Positions 35,205 to 44,511 of a stretch of DNA of 64,000 nucleotides are shown here, piece by piece. Position numbers and translations under genes: made by a program. The notes beneath the pieces were generated by a model. It did no database searches. It was not told where the DNA came from and saw only the letters and a list, made by a program, of their open reading frames with translations. Every line of letters starts with the position of its first letter. Position 1 is the first letter of the stretch. The stretch is from Actinomycetales bacterium (GTDB lineage: Bacteria; Actinomycetota; Actinomycetes; Actinomycetales; Dermatophilaceae). The stretch lies in NCBI GenBank assembly GCA_016715285.1, contig JADKAO010000002.1:62001-126000 (forward strand), in the 5' to 3' direction.

Positions 35205-36393
35205 TGTCTGATTCCAGGACATAGGAAACCCCTGTCCCAAGACATCGGAAACCCCACCGGAGTGGTATTTGGGGGTGTCGAACCGTAAAGCGATCATCAC
35301 CGCCGTCACCGTTCAACGCCTCTCCCAAGGCCAGGCCGCCCGCCAGTTCGGGGTCAGCAAGAGCTGGGTGTCTAAGGTCATGGCCCGCTACCGCGCCCAA
35401 GGCGAGCAAGCGTTCGAGGCGGCCTCCCGCCGCCCACACCGCAGCCCCACAGCCCTGCCCGAGCAGGTCGTACAAGCCATCGTGGCTGAGCGAGACCGAC
35501 TCACTGCAGCCGGCCTCGACGCCGGGGCCGAGACCATCAGCTGGCACCTGCGTGCTCGCGGGATCACGGTCGCCCGAACCTCAATACACCGCACCCTGGT
35601 GCGTTCGAGCAAAGTCGTCGCCGACCCCAGGAAACGACCTCGATCCTCCTACACCCGCTTCGAAGCCCCCACTCCCGAATGGCGCTGCACATCAGCGCCC
35701 ACACGCGAGTCACCGGCACAACCGTCCTAACCACATTCCGGACCACCATCGCCGAACACGGTTGTCCAGCAAGCACATTGACCGATAACGGCATGGTGTA
35801 CACCGTCCGCTACGCCTCCCGGAAAGTCCGAGGAGGACGCAACGCCTTCGAACACGAACTCGCCACCTGGGCATCACCCAAAAGAACGGCGCGGCAACCA
35901 CCCCCCAAACCCGAAGGCAAGGTCGAGCGCTTCCAGCAAACACTCAAGAAATGGCTCAAAGCTCAACCGAACCAACCAGCCACGATCACCGACCTCAACA
36001 CCCTCTTGAACGAGTTCCAGCAGCTGTACAACCACCACCGGCCCCACCGCGGCATCGGCCGGCGCACCCCCGCCGCGACTACACCACCCGACCCAAAGCC
36101 ACCCCCAACGAACCCACGACCCGAACCCACACCCGCATCCGCACCGACAAGTCAACAACGGCAAAATCACCCTCCGCCACCGAGGACAGCTCTTCCACAT
36201 CGGCCTCGGCCGCGCCCACAACGGCCAACCCATCACCGCCCTGGTCCCGACCTCAACATCACCATCATCCACACCACCACCGGCGAAATCCTCCGCCAAC
36301 TCACCCTCGACACCACCCGCCGATACCAACCCCGAACAACAGAAAACCCCTAAACCAGGGGTTCAGGGGTTTCCGATGTCTTGAGACATCACA
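35205..36393 (+). mobile_element. IS481-family insertion sequence (1189 bp), decayed
   Basis: The ends are inverted: TGTCTGATTCCAGGACATAG on the left against TGTGATGTCTCAAGACATCG read inward from the right, both continuing GGAAACCCC. An extra inner repeat CAAGACATCGGAAACCCC occurs at both ends. Flanked by a 15-bp direct repeat. The single gene inside encodes an IS481 transposase broken by an internal deletion and frameshifts. Insertion at the end of tRNA-Ala left the tRNA intact. Confidence 0.85.
35269..36353 (+). pseudogene. IS481-family transposase, deleted and frameshifted
   Basis: The N-terminus (SNRKAIITAVTVQRLSQGQAARQFGVSKSWVSKV...) is the helix-turn-helix of IS481 transposases and reads to about 35685. 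About 25 codons that should hold the first catalytic Asp (the TDW region) are missing. The frame then changes to MALHISAHTRVTGTTVLTTF, with the second Asp in LTDNGMVYTV and the Glu region GKVERFQQTLKKWL, the family ending HHRPHRGIGRRTPA. A further out-of-frame stretch at about 36070-36240 precedes DLNITIIHTTTGEILRQL. Loss of the catalytic Asp means it cannot act by itself. Confidence 0.85.
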
Positions 36394-36408
36394 TTGTGGA
36401 GCTGAGGG
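36394..36408 (+). repeat. right 15-bp direct repeat of the IS481 copy, inside tRNA-Ala
   Basis: TTGTGGAGCTGAGGG; bases 36397-36408 are the tRNA 3' acceptor/T-stem side on the minus strand. Confidence 0.8.
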
Positions 36409-36469
36409 GATTCGAACCCCTGGCCTTCTCATTGCGAACGAGACGCGCTACCAACTGCGCCACAGCCCC
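36397..36469 (-). tRNA. tRNA-Ala (CGC)
   Basis: A 73-base cloverleaf: acceptor GGGGCTG / CAGCTCC-A, D-arm GGCGCAGTTGGTAGCGC, anticodon loop TTCGCAA giving anticodon CGC, T-arm GGGGTTCGAATCCCC. No encoded CCA. Its 3' end is the target of the IS481 insertion. Confidence 0.95.
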
Positions 36470-36535
36470 AAGTGCGTCGCACACTCTAACACCAGCCCCC
36501 CACCGGCATTGAACCGCCCCGGCGTGTCCGGAGAG

Positions 36536-36772
36536 TTACTGGTTTGAGGGCTCCAGCTGCGGCTGGGCCTGGTGTTGAGCGTAGTAGAGGTCCTCGGCCT
36601 CCACGGGTGGGATGTCGCCGCAGTACTCGTAGAGGCGGCGGTGGTTGAACCAGTCGACCCATTCGGCGGTGGCGTACTCGACGGCGTCCAGGGTGCGCCA
36701 GGGGCCGCGGGGTTTGATCAGTTCGGTCTTGTACAGGCCGTTGATCGTCTCGGCGAGAGCATTGTCAAACGA
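36536..36772 (-). pseudogene. IS3 orfB, C-terminal fragment
   Basis: The last 78 codons of an IS3 OrfB transposase: FDNALAETINGLYKTELIKP (holding the catalytic Glu) through WFNHRRLYEYCGDIPPVEAE to the stop at 36536. It is cut from its N-terminal part by the element inserted at 36773-39895. Confidence 0.88.
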
Positions 36773-36790
36773 TTAACCGGCTAATCGGGG
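36773..36790 (+). repeat. left terminal inverted repeat of the two-recombinase element
   Basis: TTAACCGGCTAATCGGGG, perfect inverse of 39878-39895. Confidence 0.85.
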
Positions 36791-36828
36791 GGTGGTTTGG
36801 GGTTGCGGTGGGTGTCGCGAGGGGTGCG

Positions 36829-38760
36829 TCACATGGCGCGTGGGCGTGTCGCGGCGTGCTGGATGAGGGTGTTGATTCTGGTGATGAGACGTAGGTGTCG
36901 TTCGGTCTCGGCGTCCCAGCCGCGTGTGGTGGCGTCGTGGGCGAGGGCGGTGGCGGTCTCGAGTTGTCGGGTCAGGGTGGGGATGTCGTCGGGGTCGGGG
37001 TGGAAGCTGGGGCAGTGCTCGCAGATGTTGGCGTAGGCGCAGGGTCCTTGGGCGGGGGCGCGCAGGCAGTGCCCGCCGGCTAGTGCGGTTTTGAGGGTCG
37101 CGGTGGCGCGCCAGTCTGGTTGTGGTTCTTCGAGTTTGGTTTCAGTGGGCTGGGGTAGGGAGCCGATCCTTGTCTTGGCGAGGTCGAGGGCTCTTTCGTA
37201 TTCGTCGCGGATGGTGGTGTCGAACAGACGGCCGTAGCGCAGGCTCATTTCGGCGCAGACGTGGCCGAGGATGGCCATCAGGGCTTGGAGGGAGACGCCG
37301 GCGTTGATCAGGGCGGTGGCGTAGGTGTGTCGCAGCTGGTGGGGGGTGATGTGCGGCAGGCCGGCGACGGTGGCTGCGCGGTTGAGCTCGCGCCGCAGGC
37401 CGTTTTGTCCTAGGCGGCGTCCGTGGGCGGTGAAGAGGAAGTCGGCGGGACGGCCGGTGCGTGGGTGAGGGATCGGCCGGCCTGGGCTGCGGGTGGTGGT
37501 GATCCGGTCGAGCAAGGTGAGGATGTCGGGGTCGATGGGGACCATCCGTTCGGTGTCGAGCTTGCCGAGCGGGACTTTCAGCCAGGATCCGGCGCCGGGG
37601 ATGTCGATGACGGCGTCCATCTCGAGGTCGAGTAGTTCACCGATGCGTAGCCCGCAGGCTCGCTGGAGCAGTAGGGCGTCGGCGGGCAGGCGGTTCGGGG
37701 AGTCTTGGAGCGCTTGGTTCAGGCGCCGGTCGGCGTCCGGGGGCAGGAACCGCGGCAACGGGTGGGGCAGGCGGGGGTTGTCGCTGGGGTACATCAGGGT
37801 GCGTGTGGGGGCTTCGGGCCAGTTCCACTCGCTGATCTCGCGCAGGAAGTTGGCGGCGGCCAGGATCCGGCGGGCTTGCTCGGCGTGGGAGAGAACCCCA
37901 CCGGACTTGGTGTTCTCGGCACGGGTCAGGGCGTGCATCCACGGCTCGATGTGCCCGGTGCGGGTCAGGGTGGCAGGGGTCGCGACCGGGTCGATGGCTG
38001 CGACCACGGTTGCGAAGTGCGCCAGCCGGGTCGCTAGGGAAGAGACCGTGGTGGGTTTGCAGGTCACGCTCTTGTGTTGCAGGTAGCGCACCAGGATCGA
38101 GTGCATCGGCTCGGGCACAGCGGCCACGCGGCGGGCGAAGGGCTGACGCTGCTGCCACGGTTGGGGTAGGGCGGGCAGGATGCCGTGGTGGTACAGGACG
38201 GTCTTGGTCGCGGTCGCACACCCGCGGTAGTGCTTCCAGGTGCGACCGGTGGCCTGTTGGCGTGCGGTCCCTGCGACGGTGAGGGCATCGAAGTCGTCGT
38301 GGGTGACCTCGTGCAGGCGCTTGCCGGTGGCGAAAAGGATCCGGGCCATCACCTGTGAGGCCATCGCCGAGGCCACCCGTTCGCTGTAGCCCACTTTGCG
38401 TGCGGCGGTGATGAACTCCTCGATGTCGGCGCCGATCACGGTGCCGGGCAGGTCTCGCCACAGTGAGGAGAACTTGCGGTGGACCAGGTACTGCCAGCCA
38501 GGGTGGAGCCGACCGGTGACGAGCAGGAAGGTGATGAACGGGTGGGTAGCCGTGTTCGCGGCGAGCTGGACGCGCAGCGGCTCCTCAGCCCAGGCCTGCA
38601 CGGCCGGCCAGCGTCGAAGGAAGGAGCGAGCGGCGGTGGTGAAGGCGCTGTTGCCGCGCCCGGTCATGCCTTGGTGAGCGTGGTAGGCGGCCAGCACCTG
38701 CGCCGGGGACTCGCCGCCCGGTTCAGGAGCTGGTGTCGCGTTGACGGGTACGAGCGGCAT
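36829..38760 (-). CDS. TnpB-like tyrosine recombinase (643 aa)
   Basis: The long N-terminal region (about 350 residues) has no obvious catalytic motif but helical, DNA-binding-like content. The catalytic domain follows: Arg in QRACGLRIGELLDLEM, HxLRH in TPHQLRHTYATALINAGVSLQ, the GH of MAILGHV and the nucleophile Tyr in LRYGRLFD. A Cys-rich tail (GGHCLRAPAQGPCAYANICE, then HCPSF) looks like the zinc-binding end of Tn554 TnpB-like recombinases. The start ATG 38760 overlaps the end of the upstream recombinase gene, indicating coupling. Confidence 0.88.
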   Translation of the reverse strand: MPLVPVNATPAPEPGGESPAQVLAAYHAHQGMTGRGNSAFTTAARSFLRRWPAVQAWAEEPLRVQLAANTATHPFITFLLVTGRLHPGWQYLVHRKFSSLWRDLPGTVIGADIEEFITAARKVGYSERVASAMASQVMARILFATGKRLHEVTHDDFDALTVAGTARQQATGRTWKHYRGCATATKTVLYHHGILPALPQPWQQRQPFARRVAAVPEPMHSILVRYLQHKSVTCKPTTVSSLATRLAHFATVVAAIDPVATPATLTRTGHIEPWMHALTRAENTKSGGVLSHAEQARRILAAANFLREISEWNWPEAPTRTLMYPSDNPRLPHPLPRFLPPDADRRLNQALQDSPNRLPADALLLQRACGLRIGELLDLEMDAVIDIPGAGSWLKVPLGKLDTERMVPIDPDILTLLDRITTTRSPGRPIPHPRTGRPADFLFTAHGRRLGQNGLRRELNRAATVAGLPHITPHQLRHTYATALINAGVSLQALMAILGHVCAEMSLRYGRLFDTTIRDEYERALDLAKTRIGSLPQPTETKLEEPQPDWRATATLKTALAGGHCLRAPAQGPCAYANICEHCPSFHPDPDDIPTLTRQLETATALAHDATTRGWDAETERHLRLITRINTLIQHAATRPRAM

Positions 38761-39808
38761 CGTATTGAGCCTTCACGTGGGTCGGGGCGAGGTGGATGTA
38801 GCGGGCGGTGGTGTCGACATGGGCGTGTCCGAGCAGGGCCTGCATGACGGCCAGGTCGACCCCGGCCTCGGCCAACGCGGTGCCGAACGTGTGCCGCAGC
38901 GCGTGCGGGGCGCCTGCGCCGACACCGGCGATGCCGCGGTGGTAGCGGAAGATCGTGCGCAGCCCGGCCGAGGACAGTCGCTGCCCGCGGGTGGGGCCCT
39001 TGGCGACGAGGAACAGCGCCGGGCTCTCGCTCTCACCACGCTCGGTCAGCAGGTACTGCGACAGGACGCTGGCGAGGTCGACGTCGAAGGGCACCCGCCG
39101 GTCCTTGCCGCCCTTGCCGTGCACGAGCAGCCAGCGGGCGCCAATGTCGACGTCGACGACGTCCAGAGCCAGCACCTCACACGATCGCAGCCCGCAGTAG
39201 AGCATCAGCCCGGCCATCGCCAGGTCCCGGCGGCAGCGCAGGCTTCCCAACAGCGCGGCGACCTCGGCCGGGGTCAACGCCCTCGGCAGCCGCCGCGCGG
39301 TACGCAGCCGCAGCCGCGACCTGGGCGCGGGACGGCGCTTGGTATGCGCCAGCAACCCAGTGCGTTCCCCGGGCGCGAACCACGCCGACGGCTTGCCCTT
39401 GGGGATCGGGTTCGGGGTCTCGGGGTCGCGCATGCTGCGGAACTCGAACAATCCGCTGACCGCGGCCAGGCGCAGGTTGATCGACGTCGCCGCCAACCGG
39501 TCGGCCCGGTTGCCCCGCAAGTCAAGAACATTCGGGCCCGCACGGCCGGTGACTCTCTCGTGCCGGCAGGAACTGAGAAACGCCAGGACAGTGTCGGTGT
39601 CGACCTTCTCAAGCCGGACACCGGTCCCTTCCATCCACCGGCAGAAGGCGAGCAGCCCGTACCCATAAGCGCGGATCGTCCGCGGGGAGTAGTTCCGATC
39701 CTGCAGATACCCCAGATACGCGTTCGGCAGGTCCAGCACCCCCGCACCAGCGCCGCCCAGACGCCACGACCCCGAGGACCCCTCCAACACGAGCTGCGAC
39801 TCACTCAC
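38723..39808 (-). CDS. TnpA-like tyrosine recombinase (361 aa)
   Basis: A complete tyrosine recombinase: N-terminal SAM-like core-binding domain (NAYLGYLQDRNYSPRTIRAYGYGLLAFCRW). The catalytic Arg is in MLYCGLRSCEVLALDVVDVD. The Lys region is GKGGKDRRVPFDVD. HxLRH is in PHALRHTFGTALAEAGVDL, followed by LLGHAHVDTTARYIHLAP with the Tyr nucleophile. Its length equals that of Tn554 TnpA. First gene of the two-gene element. Confidence 0.9.
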   Translation of the reverse strand: MSESQLVLEGSSGSWRLGGAGAGVLDLPNAYLGYLQDRNYSPRTIRAYGYGLLAFCRWMEGTGVRLEKVDTDTVLAFLSSCRHERVTGRAGPNVLDLRGNRADRLAATSINLRLAAVSGLFEFRSMRDPETPNPIPKGKPSAWFAPGERTGLLAHTKRRPAPRSRLRLRTARRLPRALTPAEVAALLGSLRCRRDLAMAGLMLYCGLRSCEVLALDVVDVDIGARWLLVHGKGGKDRRVPFDVDLASVLSQYLLTERGESESPALFLVAKGPTRGQRLSSAGLRTIFRYHRGIAGVGAGAPHALRHTFGTALAEAGVDLAVMQALLGHAHVDTTARYIHLAPTHVKAQYDAARTRQRDTSS

Positions 39809-39877
39809 ACCCCATCCCTACGCCCCAGCCCCCCTCCAATGCCAGCACCCCTGCCGACCCCGACACAGTGATGTCGA

Positions 39878-39895
39878 CCCCGATTAGCCGGTTAA
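39878..39895 (-). repeat. right terminal inverted repeat of the two-recombinase element
   Basis: CCCCGATTAGCCGGTTAA, perfect inverse of 36773-36790. Confidence 0.85.
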
Positions 39896-40607
39896 CAGGC
39901 AGTCGCCCACGGTCCCGACCGAGGCGGCGATGCCGGTTTCGGCCAGCCGTTCGGTGTAGCGGATGCTGACGTATTGAGACCCGCGATCGGTATGCGCCAC
40001 AACGGGAATCCAGGGATCGACCGTCCCGTTGTCTGGTCCATACCGCCTGCTCGAGAGCGTCCAGGACGAGCTGGGTCGTCATCGACGAGCCGGTCCGCCA
40101 GCCCAGGATCCGGCGCGCGTAGGCGTCGGTGACGAACGCGACGTACACCCACCCCGACCACGTGCTGACATACGTGATGTCCGCGACCCAGAGCCGATCC
40201 GGCGCGGCCGGAGCGAAGTCACGACAGACCAGATCCCGGGCCCGGTCACCGGCCGGATCGGGGATGGTGGTGCGTTTGACCTTCCCGCGGACCGCGCCAA
40301 CCAGGCCGTCGGCCCTCATGAGGCGTTCGACGGTGCACCGCGCCACGGGAAGGCCCTCCCGGTTGAGCGTCAGCCAGACCTTCCGGGCTCCGTACACCCC
40401 ATAGTTGGCGGCGTGGACCCGACGGATCTCCTTCAACAGGCAGGTGTCGCGATCTTCGCGCGCGGTCGGCGTCCTGGCGACGTGGTCGTAGTACGTGCTC
40501 GGGGCCACCGGTAACCCGTGCTCAGTGAGCACGGCACAGATGGGCTCGACACCCCACCGCAGTCCACCGGGCTCCCGGTGGTCGGCGTGCTCGCGGATGA
40601 AGTCCAC
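39896..40607 (-). pseudogene. IS3 orfB, N-terminal fragment
   Basis: OrfB from about GTG 40607: the HTH_21-like domain (LKEIRRVHAANYGVYGARKV) and the first DDE Asp in LWVADITYVSTWSGW are in frame. One base change of frame near 40035 is needed to read TVDPWIPVVAHTDRGSQYVS with the second Asp. The gene ends abruptly at the inserted element (SVGTVGDCL) where SFDNALAE should follow. It would normally be made as OrfAB by a -1 frameshift. Confidence 0.87.
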
Positions 40608-40609
40608 GA

Positions 40610-40936
40610 TCAGCGGGAAGGCCGGTCGAGCTCGGCCGCGAAGAAAGCCGACGCCGCCTTCAAGATCGCGTTGGCGCGCTTGAGTTCGGCGTTCTCCCGC
40701 TTCAACCGCCGCACCTCAGCCGACTCCTCGGTCGTCGTCCCAGGCCTGCCGCCGGCGTCGACCTGAGCTTGTCGGACCCACTTACGGACCGTCTCCGGGG
40801 TGCCGACCCCCAGCAGCTGCGCGACCCGGGTCATCGCCGCCCATTCGGACTCGTGCTCGCCGACGTTCTCGGCGACCATCCGCACCGCCCGCTCTTTCAA
40901 CTCCGCGGGGTACCGCCTGCGTGTGTCTCCTGGCAT
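40610..40936 (-). CDS. IS3 orfA transposase subunit
   Basis: 108 residues: HTH of the IS3 OrfA type (RRRYPAELKERAVRMVAENV...TPETVRKWVRQAQVD) followed by a leucine-zipper-like coiled coil (VRRLKRENAELKRANAILKAASAFF). The frame stops at ELDRPSR while the -1 frame reads into OrfB, the usual programmed frameshift arrangement. Confidence 0.92.
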   Translation of the reverse strand: MPGDTRRRYPAELKERAVRMVAENVGEHESEWAAMTRVAQLLGVGTPETVRKWVRQAQVDAGGRPGTTTEESAEVRRLKRENAELKRANAILKAASAFFAAELDRPSR

Positions 40937-41135
40937 GACTCCAACCTTCCCAAGGTTCGAAGTCTCCGGACACGCCGGGGCGGTTCAGCATACCAATCGG
41001 GCGGCATCCACTCATCCCAGCCCCGCGCCCGTCCCTCGCGCCCGTCCCCGTGCCAGCCCTGCCAGCCCCTCTCCGACCCCGGGCTGAACCCACGCCGACC
41101 TGCGAGACCACCACCACCGGCATACTCTGACCCCC

Positions 41136-42294
41136 ATGTCGTCACGCCCGTCACCCCACTCGTCACCCTCGTCCGTACCCACAAGCGTCCGTGCCGTGAG
41201 CGAGTGGGCCTGGCGCATTCTCGCGATCGCCGCCGCCATCATCGCCACGGCATACCTGCTGGGGTTTGTCTCCGAAGCCGTGATCCCTGTCGTCGTCGCG
41301 GTCCTGCTCGCGGCCCTCCTCGACCCGATCAAGCAGGCTCTGCGCAAGCGGCTTCAAGCCCGCCCCGGCAGCCGCCCTCCCCGTCCTCGCCACAGTCATC
41401 GCTATCGGGCTACTGCTCTTCCTCGTCGGCAGCCAGATCACGGGCGGCTTCTCGGAGATGGCTGGTCAAGTGGGGCAAGGCATTGAGCAGATCCGCGCCT
41501 GGGTACGTGACACGTTCAAGATCACCGACAGCCAGGTCACGACCTACCTCGACGAAGCCAGGACCGCGATCTCCTCCAGCGAAGGGCTCCGCGGCTCCCT
41601 GACCCAAGGCCGGGCTCGGCGCAACGCACGTCGTCGCGGGACGTTCATCGCGCTGTTTGCCCTGTTCTTCTTCCTCTACGAAGGCGACCGCATCTGGGCC
41701 TGGGTCGTCCGGCTGTTCCCGCGTCACACGCGCGAGCGAGTCGCGTCCTCGGGCGCCGTCGCGTGGCGTCAGCTGACCGCGTTCACTCGGGCCACCCTTC
41801 TTGTCGCCCTCGTTGACGCTGCCGGGATCACCCTCGTCGCCATCCTGCTCCGCGTCCCTTTCGCCCTCGCGATTGGAGCACTCGTCTTCCTCGGCTCGTT
41901 CATCCCCATCGTCGGTGCGCTCATGAGCGGCCTGGTCGCGGTCCTTATCGCGCTCGTGGCCCACGGGCCGGTTGCCGCGCTGCTCATGCTCGCGGGTGTC
42001 ATCGCGGTACAACAGCTCGAGTCCCACGTACTGCAACCCTTCTTGCTAGGTCGCGCGGTCCGGGTGCATCCGCTCGCGGTGATCCTCGCGATTACGGCTG
42101 GTGTCGTGATCGCGGGCATCGTCGGCGCGCTCGTGGCGGTGCCGGTCGCCGCGGTCGTCAACGCTGTCGGCAAGCACCTTGCGGGCCACGACGATCAGGC
42201 CGAACTCAGCGCTGCGGCGACTCAGCCGATCACGGTCGAGCGCAGTGCGACGTCAGTCACCGACAGCGCGGCGGACGGGCACGTCGAGATCTGA
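41136..42294 (+). pseudogene. AI-2E family transporter (PerM/YhhT-like), apparent frameshift
   Basis: The first frame from 41136 gives ILAIAAAIIATAYLLGFVSEAVIPVVVAVLLAALLDPIKQALRKR. One missing base near 41350 moves the protein to GFKPAPAAALPVLATVIAIGLLLFLVGSQITGGFSEMAGQVGQG. The rest is in frame with the family signature ALVFLGSFIPIVGALMSG and LLGRAVRVHPLAVILAI. A short odd stretch (GRARRNARRRGT, about 41610-41640) suggests a second compensated indel. Eight or so membrane segments; exporters of unknown substrate. Convergent with sepX, overlapping by about 40 bp. Confidence 0.85.
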
Positions 42295-43301
42295 TGCGGC
42301 CGCTGCCGTCGCCGACGCCACTGCGCCGTCGGGAGCGATGACTGCCACGGGCTCGGGCGCCTTGTCCTTGAGCGTGTACGTGGGCGGCGGCACCGCCACT
42401 GGGCTCCACGGCTCGCCGAGACCGATCGACTGATCGATTTCCACGGTGTTGGGGTCGACGCCGAAGTCAGCAAACGCGACCACGGCCGGGCGCGCAGCCG
42501 GCACTTGCGCGGGTTGCGGCACGCTGCGCTCGTACTCATCCGGCACGCCCTGCGTGTCGGGCATTTCGGGGACCCGTGGCATCGGGGCTCCAACTGCTGC
42601 CGGTATGCCGTCCATCGCACCTGAGTCGGAGGCGGTTGCGGACGCACCCTTCGCGGTTGCGGACGCACCCTTCGCGGTTGCGGACGCACCCTTCGCGGAC
42701 GAGGCACGTGCGAGGTCCAGCTGTGCTCCGGTATGCCGTCCGGTCCGCTCCCGCACTGCGGCTGCGCGGAGGGCGATCACTGCCAGCAGGAGCGTGGCGC
42801 GCTGCCGCCGCGACACTCCACCAGGAGGCAAGGTCAGCGATGGCCAAGCCCACGGTGACCGGGATGGCCACGAGCGCAGCCAGAGCCACGAACGCACGCA
42901 GTCGACGACCAAGCATTCCCTTGCGAGAGACCGACGTGCGCGCTACCGGCCGGCGGGGTGGCCGCTTCACCGGCTGGGGCTGCGCGGCATCAGGCGTGCG
43001 GATGATGACCTCCGGCCGAACCCCAGCCGCAGAGACGATCCGCGTCGACCGTGCAATCAACGGTGAGGCACTCGGTGCTGGCGCAGGCTGAGGCGAGAGG
43101 GATGCCAACCGCGTCTCCAGCGTCGGACGCGCCTCACTGGAGGAAACGATCGGACGGCGCTCCAACACGCGGATCGCATCGCTGAATCGGTCGAGCCGAC
43201 CGGGCGGTGGCGAGGTCTTCTCTGCGGCGCACCCAATGCTGCACGAGGAAGGCAGCCCAGATGCCGACGACGGCGACAAAAATCAAGGACGAGGGCTGCA
43301 C
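42253..43301 (-). pseudogene. SepX/GlpR-type divisome membrane protein, two apparent frameshifts
   Basis: From GTG 43301 the N-terminus is one membrane helix followed by Arg-rich residues (SSLIFVAVVGIWAAFLVQHW, then VRRREDLATARS), the hallmark of actinobacterial SepX/GlpR next to rimJ. One inserted base near 43190 leads to the DRFSDAIRVLERR frame. A second helix pair (FVALAALVAIPVTVGLAIAD) follows, and another shift near 42805 restores ATLLLAVIALRAAAVRERTG. The C-terminal half is low-complexity with three 21-bp repeats (KGASATA units). The role in septum formation is by family only. Confidence 0.7.
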
Positions 43302-43382
43302 CGCTCCACGGTAAGGAGGGCCGCGCCTAGGCGGGCGGACCTCGGTCGGTGTGTCGCGGATGAGGCTGGTGTGACTGTTGAG

Positions 43383-44010
43383 TTAGGGCGATTCGACCCA
43401 CCGAGAGATGGTGCGACGGCCCGCGAGCTCCTCCGCGGTCAACGCAAAGGTCCGGTGGTCACACCATCGGCCTTCGATGTGCATGTAGCGCTCGCGCACC
43501 CCCTCGTCCCGCATCCGCAGATGAGCAACGACCGCAAGTGACGCCTCGTTTTCGGGTCGGACATTGACCTCGACCCGATGCAGCCCCAACGGACCGAAGG
43601 CGTAGTCGCACACCTCGGCGAGCGCCCGCGTGGTCACCCCCTGCCCGGCGAACCGCGGCCCGACCCAATAGCCTGCCGCCGCCGACATCAGCGATCCCCG
43701 GGTGATCCCGAAGAGGTGCACCTGGCCGGCGAGGTGTCCGTCGACCTCGATCGCAAACGGCAGGGTTGTGCCCGACCTCGCCTCGTCGTTCATCGCGCGG
43801 ACATACCCCGCTGAACCCCACGCGGTTCCCGACCCCGTCCGGAGGCGTGGGCTCCCACCGCGCAAGGTAGTCGGCGCTCTCCCGGCGCAGCGCCTCCCAA
43901 GCGCCACGGTCGCGGCGCCCCAGAGGCCGCAGCACGATCCCCGGCGCACGGCCATCGCTGACGACGAGGCTGACCGGCCAGCGATGCGCCACGTCAGTCG
44001 CCCTGCTCAT
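43383..44010 (-). pseudogene. rimJ: RimJ/RimL-type GNAT acetyltransferase, apparent frameshift
   Basis: The N-terminal frame from ATG 44010 reads GRAPGIVLRPLGRRDRGAWEALRRESADYLARWEPT. Near 43815 the frame changes to PFAIEVDGHLAGQVHLFGITRG and AAGYWVGPRFAGQGVTTRAL, the acetyl-CoA-binding segment, then RVEVNVRPENEASLAV. This is the RimJ family that acetylates ribosomal protein or other N-termini. The start overlaps the moaB stop. Probably a consensus error, not loss. Confidence 0.85.
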
Positions 44011-44511
44011 GGTCACCGCCGCGAAGTTGGTCGACGACGTGCTCGACCACCGGGCGCATCACCGACAGGGCATCGGCGACACCGCCGCGGGATCCCGGCA
44101 GGTTGACGACGAGCGTCCGGCCGCTCACCCCGGCCAGGCCGCGCGAGATCGACGCGAGCGCCAGCCCGCGGCGGAGGCCGACGTGACGGATCAGCTCCGG
44201 TATGCCGGGGATCTCCCGGTCGAGGAACGGTCTGGTCTGCTCCGGGGTGACATCCCCGGGCCCCACCCCGGTGCCACCGGTCGTCACGATGACCGCTGGG
44301 AGGTGGTCAACGCGCCGCCGATGGCCTGGCCGACCTCCGGCCCATCGGGGACGACGACGGGAGGCGACACGGCATACCCCCACTCCTCGAAGGCCGCGAC
44401 GAGGACCGGACCGGTGCGGTCCTCGTAGGTGCCGTCCGCGGCGCGCGTGGACGCGACGATGACGACCGGCGCGGCGCGGCGGGCCCAGGCGGCTCCCTCT
44501 GCGGGCCTCAC
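43994..44511 (-). pseudogene. moaB: MoaB/MogA-type molybdopterin-binding protein, apparent frameshift
   Basis: GTG 44511 overlaps the moaC TGA. The first part VVIVASTRAADGTYEDRTGPVLVAAFEEWGY is the MPT-binding start. The frame shifts near 44310 to LPAVIVTTGGTGVGPGDVTPEQ, the signature of MoaB/Mog. It ends VNLPGSRGGVADALSVMRPV. The family adenylylates molybdopterin ahead of metal insertion by MoeA. Confidence 0.87.

Larger units (their letters stand above)
36773..39895 (-). mobile_element. 3.1-kb element with two tyrosine recombinases and 18-bp terminal inverted repeats
   Basis: Bounded by perfect inverted repeats TTAACCGGCTAATCGGGG (36773-36790) and its complement (39878-39895), inserted in IS3 orfB. 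It contains only two genes, of 361 and 643 codons, overlapping by 38 bp. The sizes and order match TnpA and TnpB of Tn554-type transposons. The inverted ends and recombinase-only content recall RIT (recombinase-in-trio) elements, but a third recombinase is missing. It has no passenger genes and no copy of the host motif. Confidence 0.8.
36510..40985 (-). mobile_element. IS3-family insertion sequence, interrupted by a 3.1-kb recombinase element
   Basis: Perfect 25-bp terminal inverted repeats start TGAACCGCCCCGGCGTGTCC at 36510 and mirror it at 40985. A four-base target duplication GCAT flanks it. If the duplication is removed, the flanks rejoin as CACCGGCATACCAATC, so the IS landed inside a copy of the dispersed CGGCATACC motif. 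It carries orfA and orfB on the minus strand; orfB is split by the second element at 36773-39895. Confidence 0.88.

Noticed and set aside
36510..40985. An integrative element ending at tRNA-Ala
   Set aside because: The tRNA-end repeat is explained by the IS481 duplication (35190-35204 and 36394-36408). The recombinase element has its own inverted ends inside IS3, not tRNA attachment sites.
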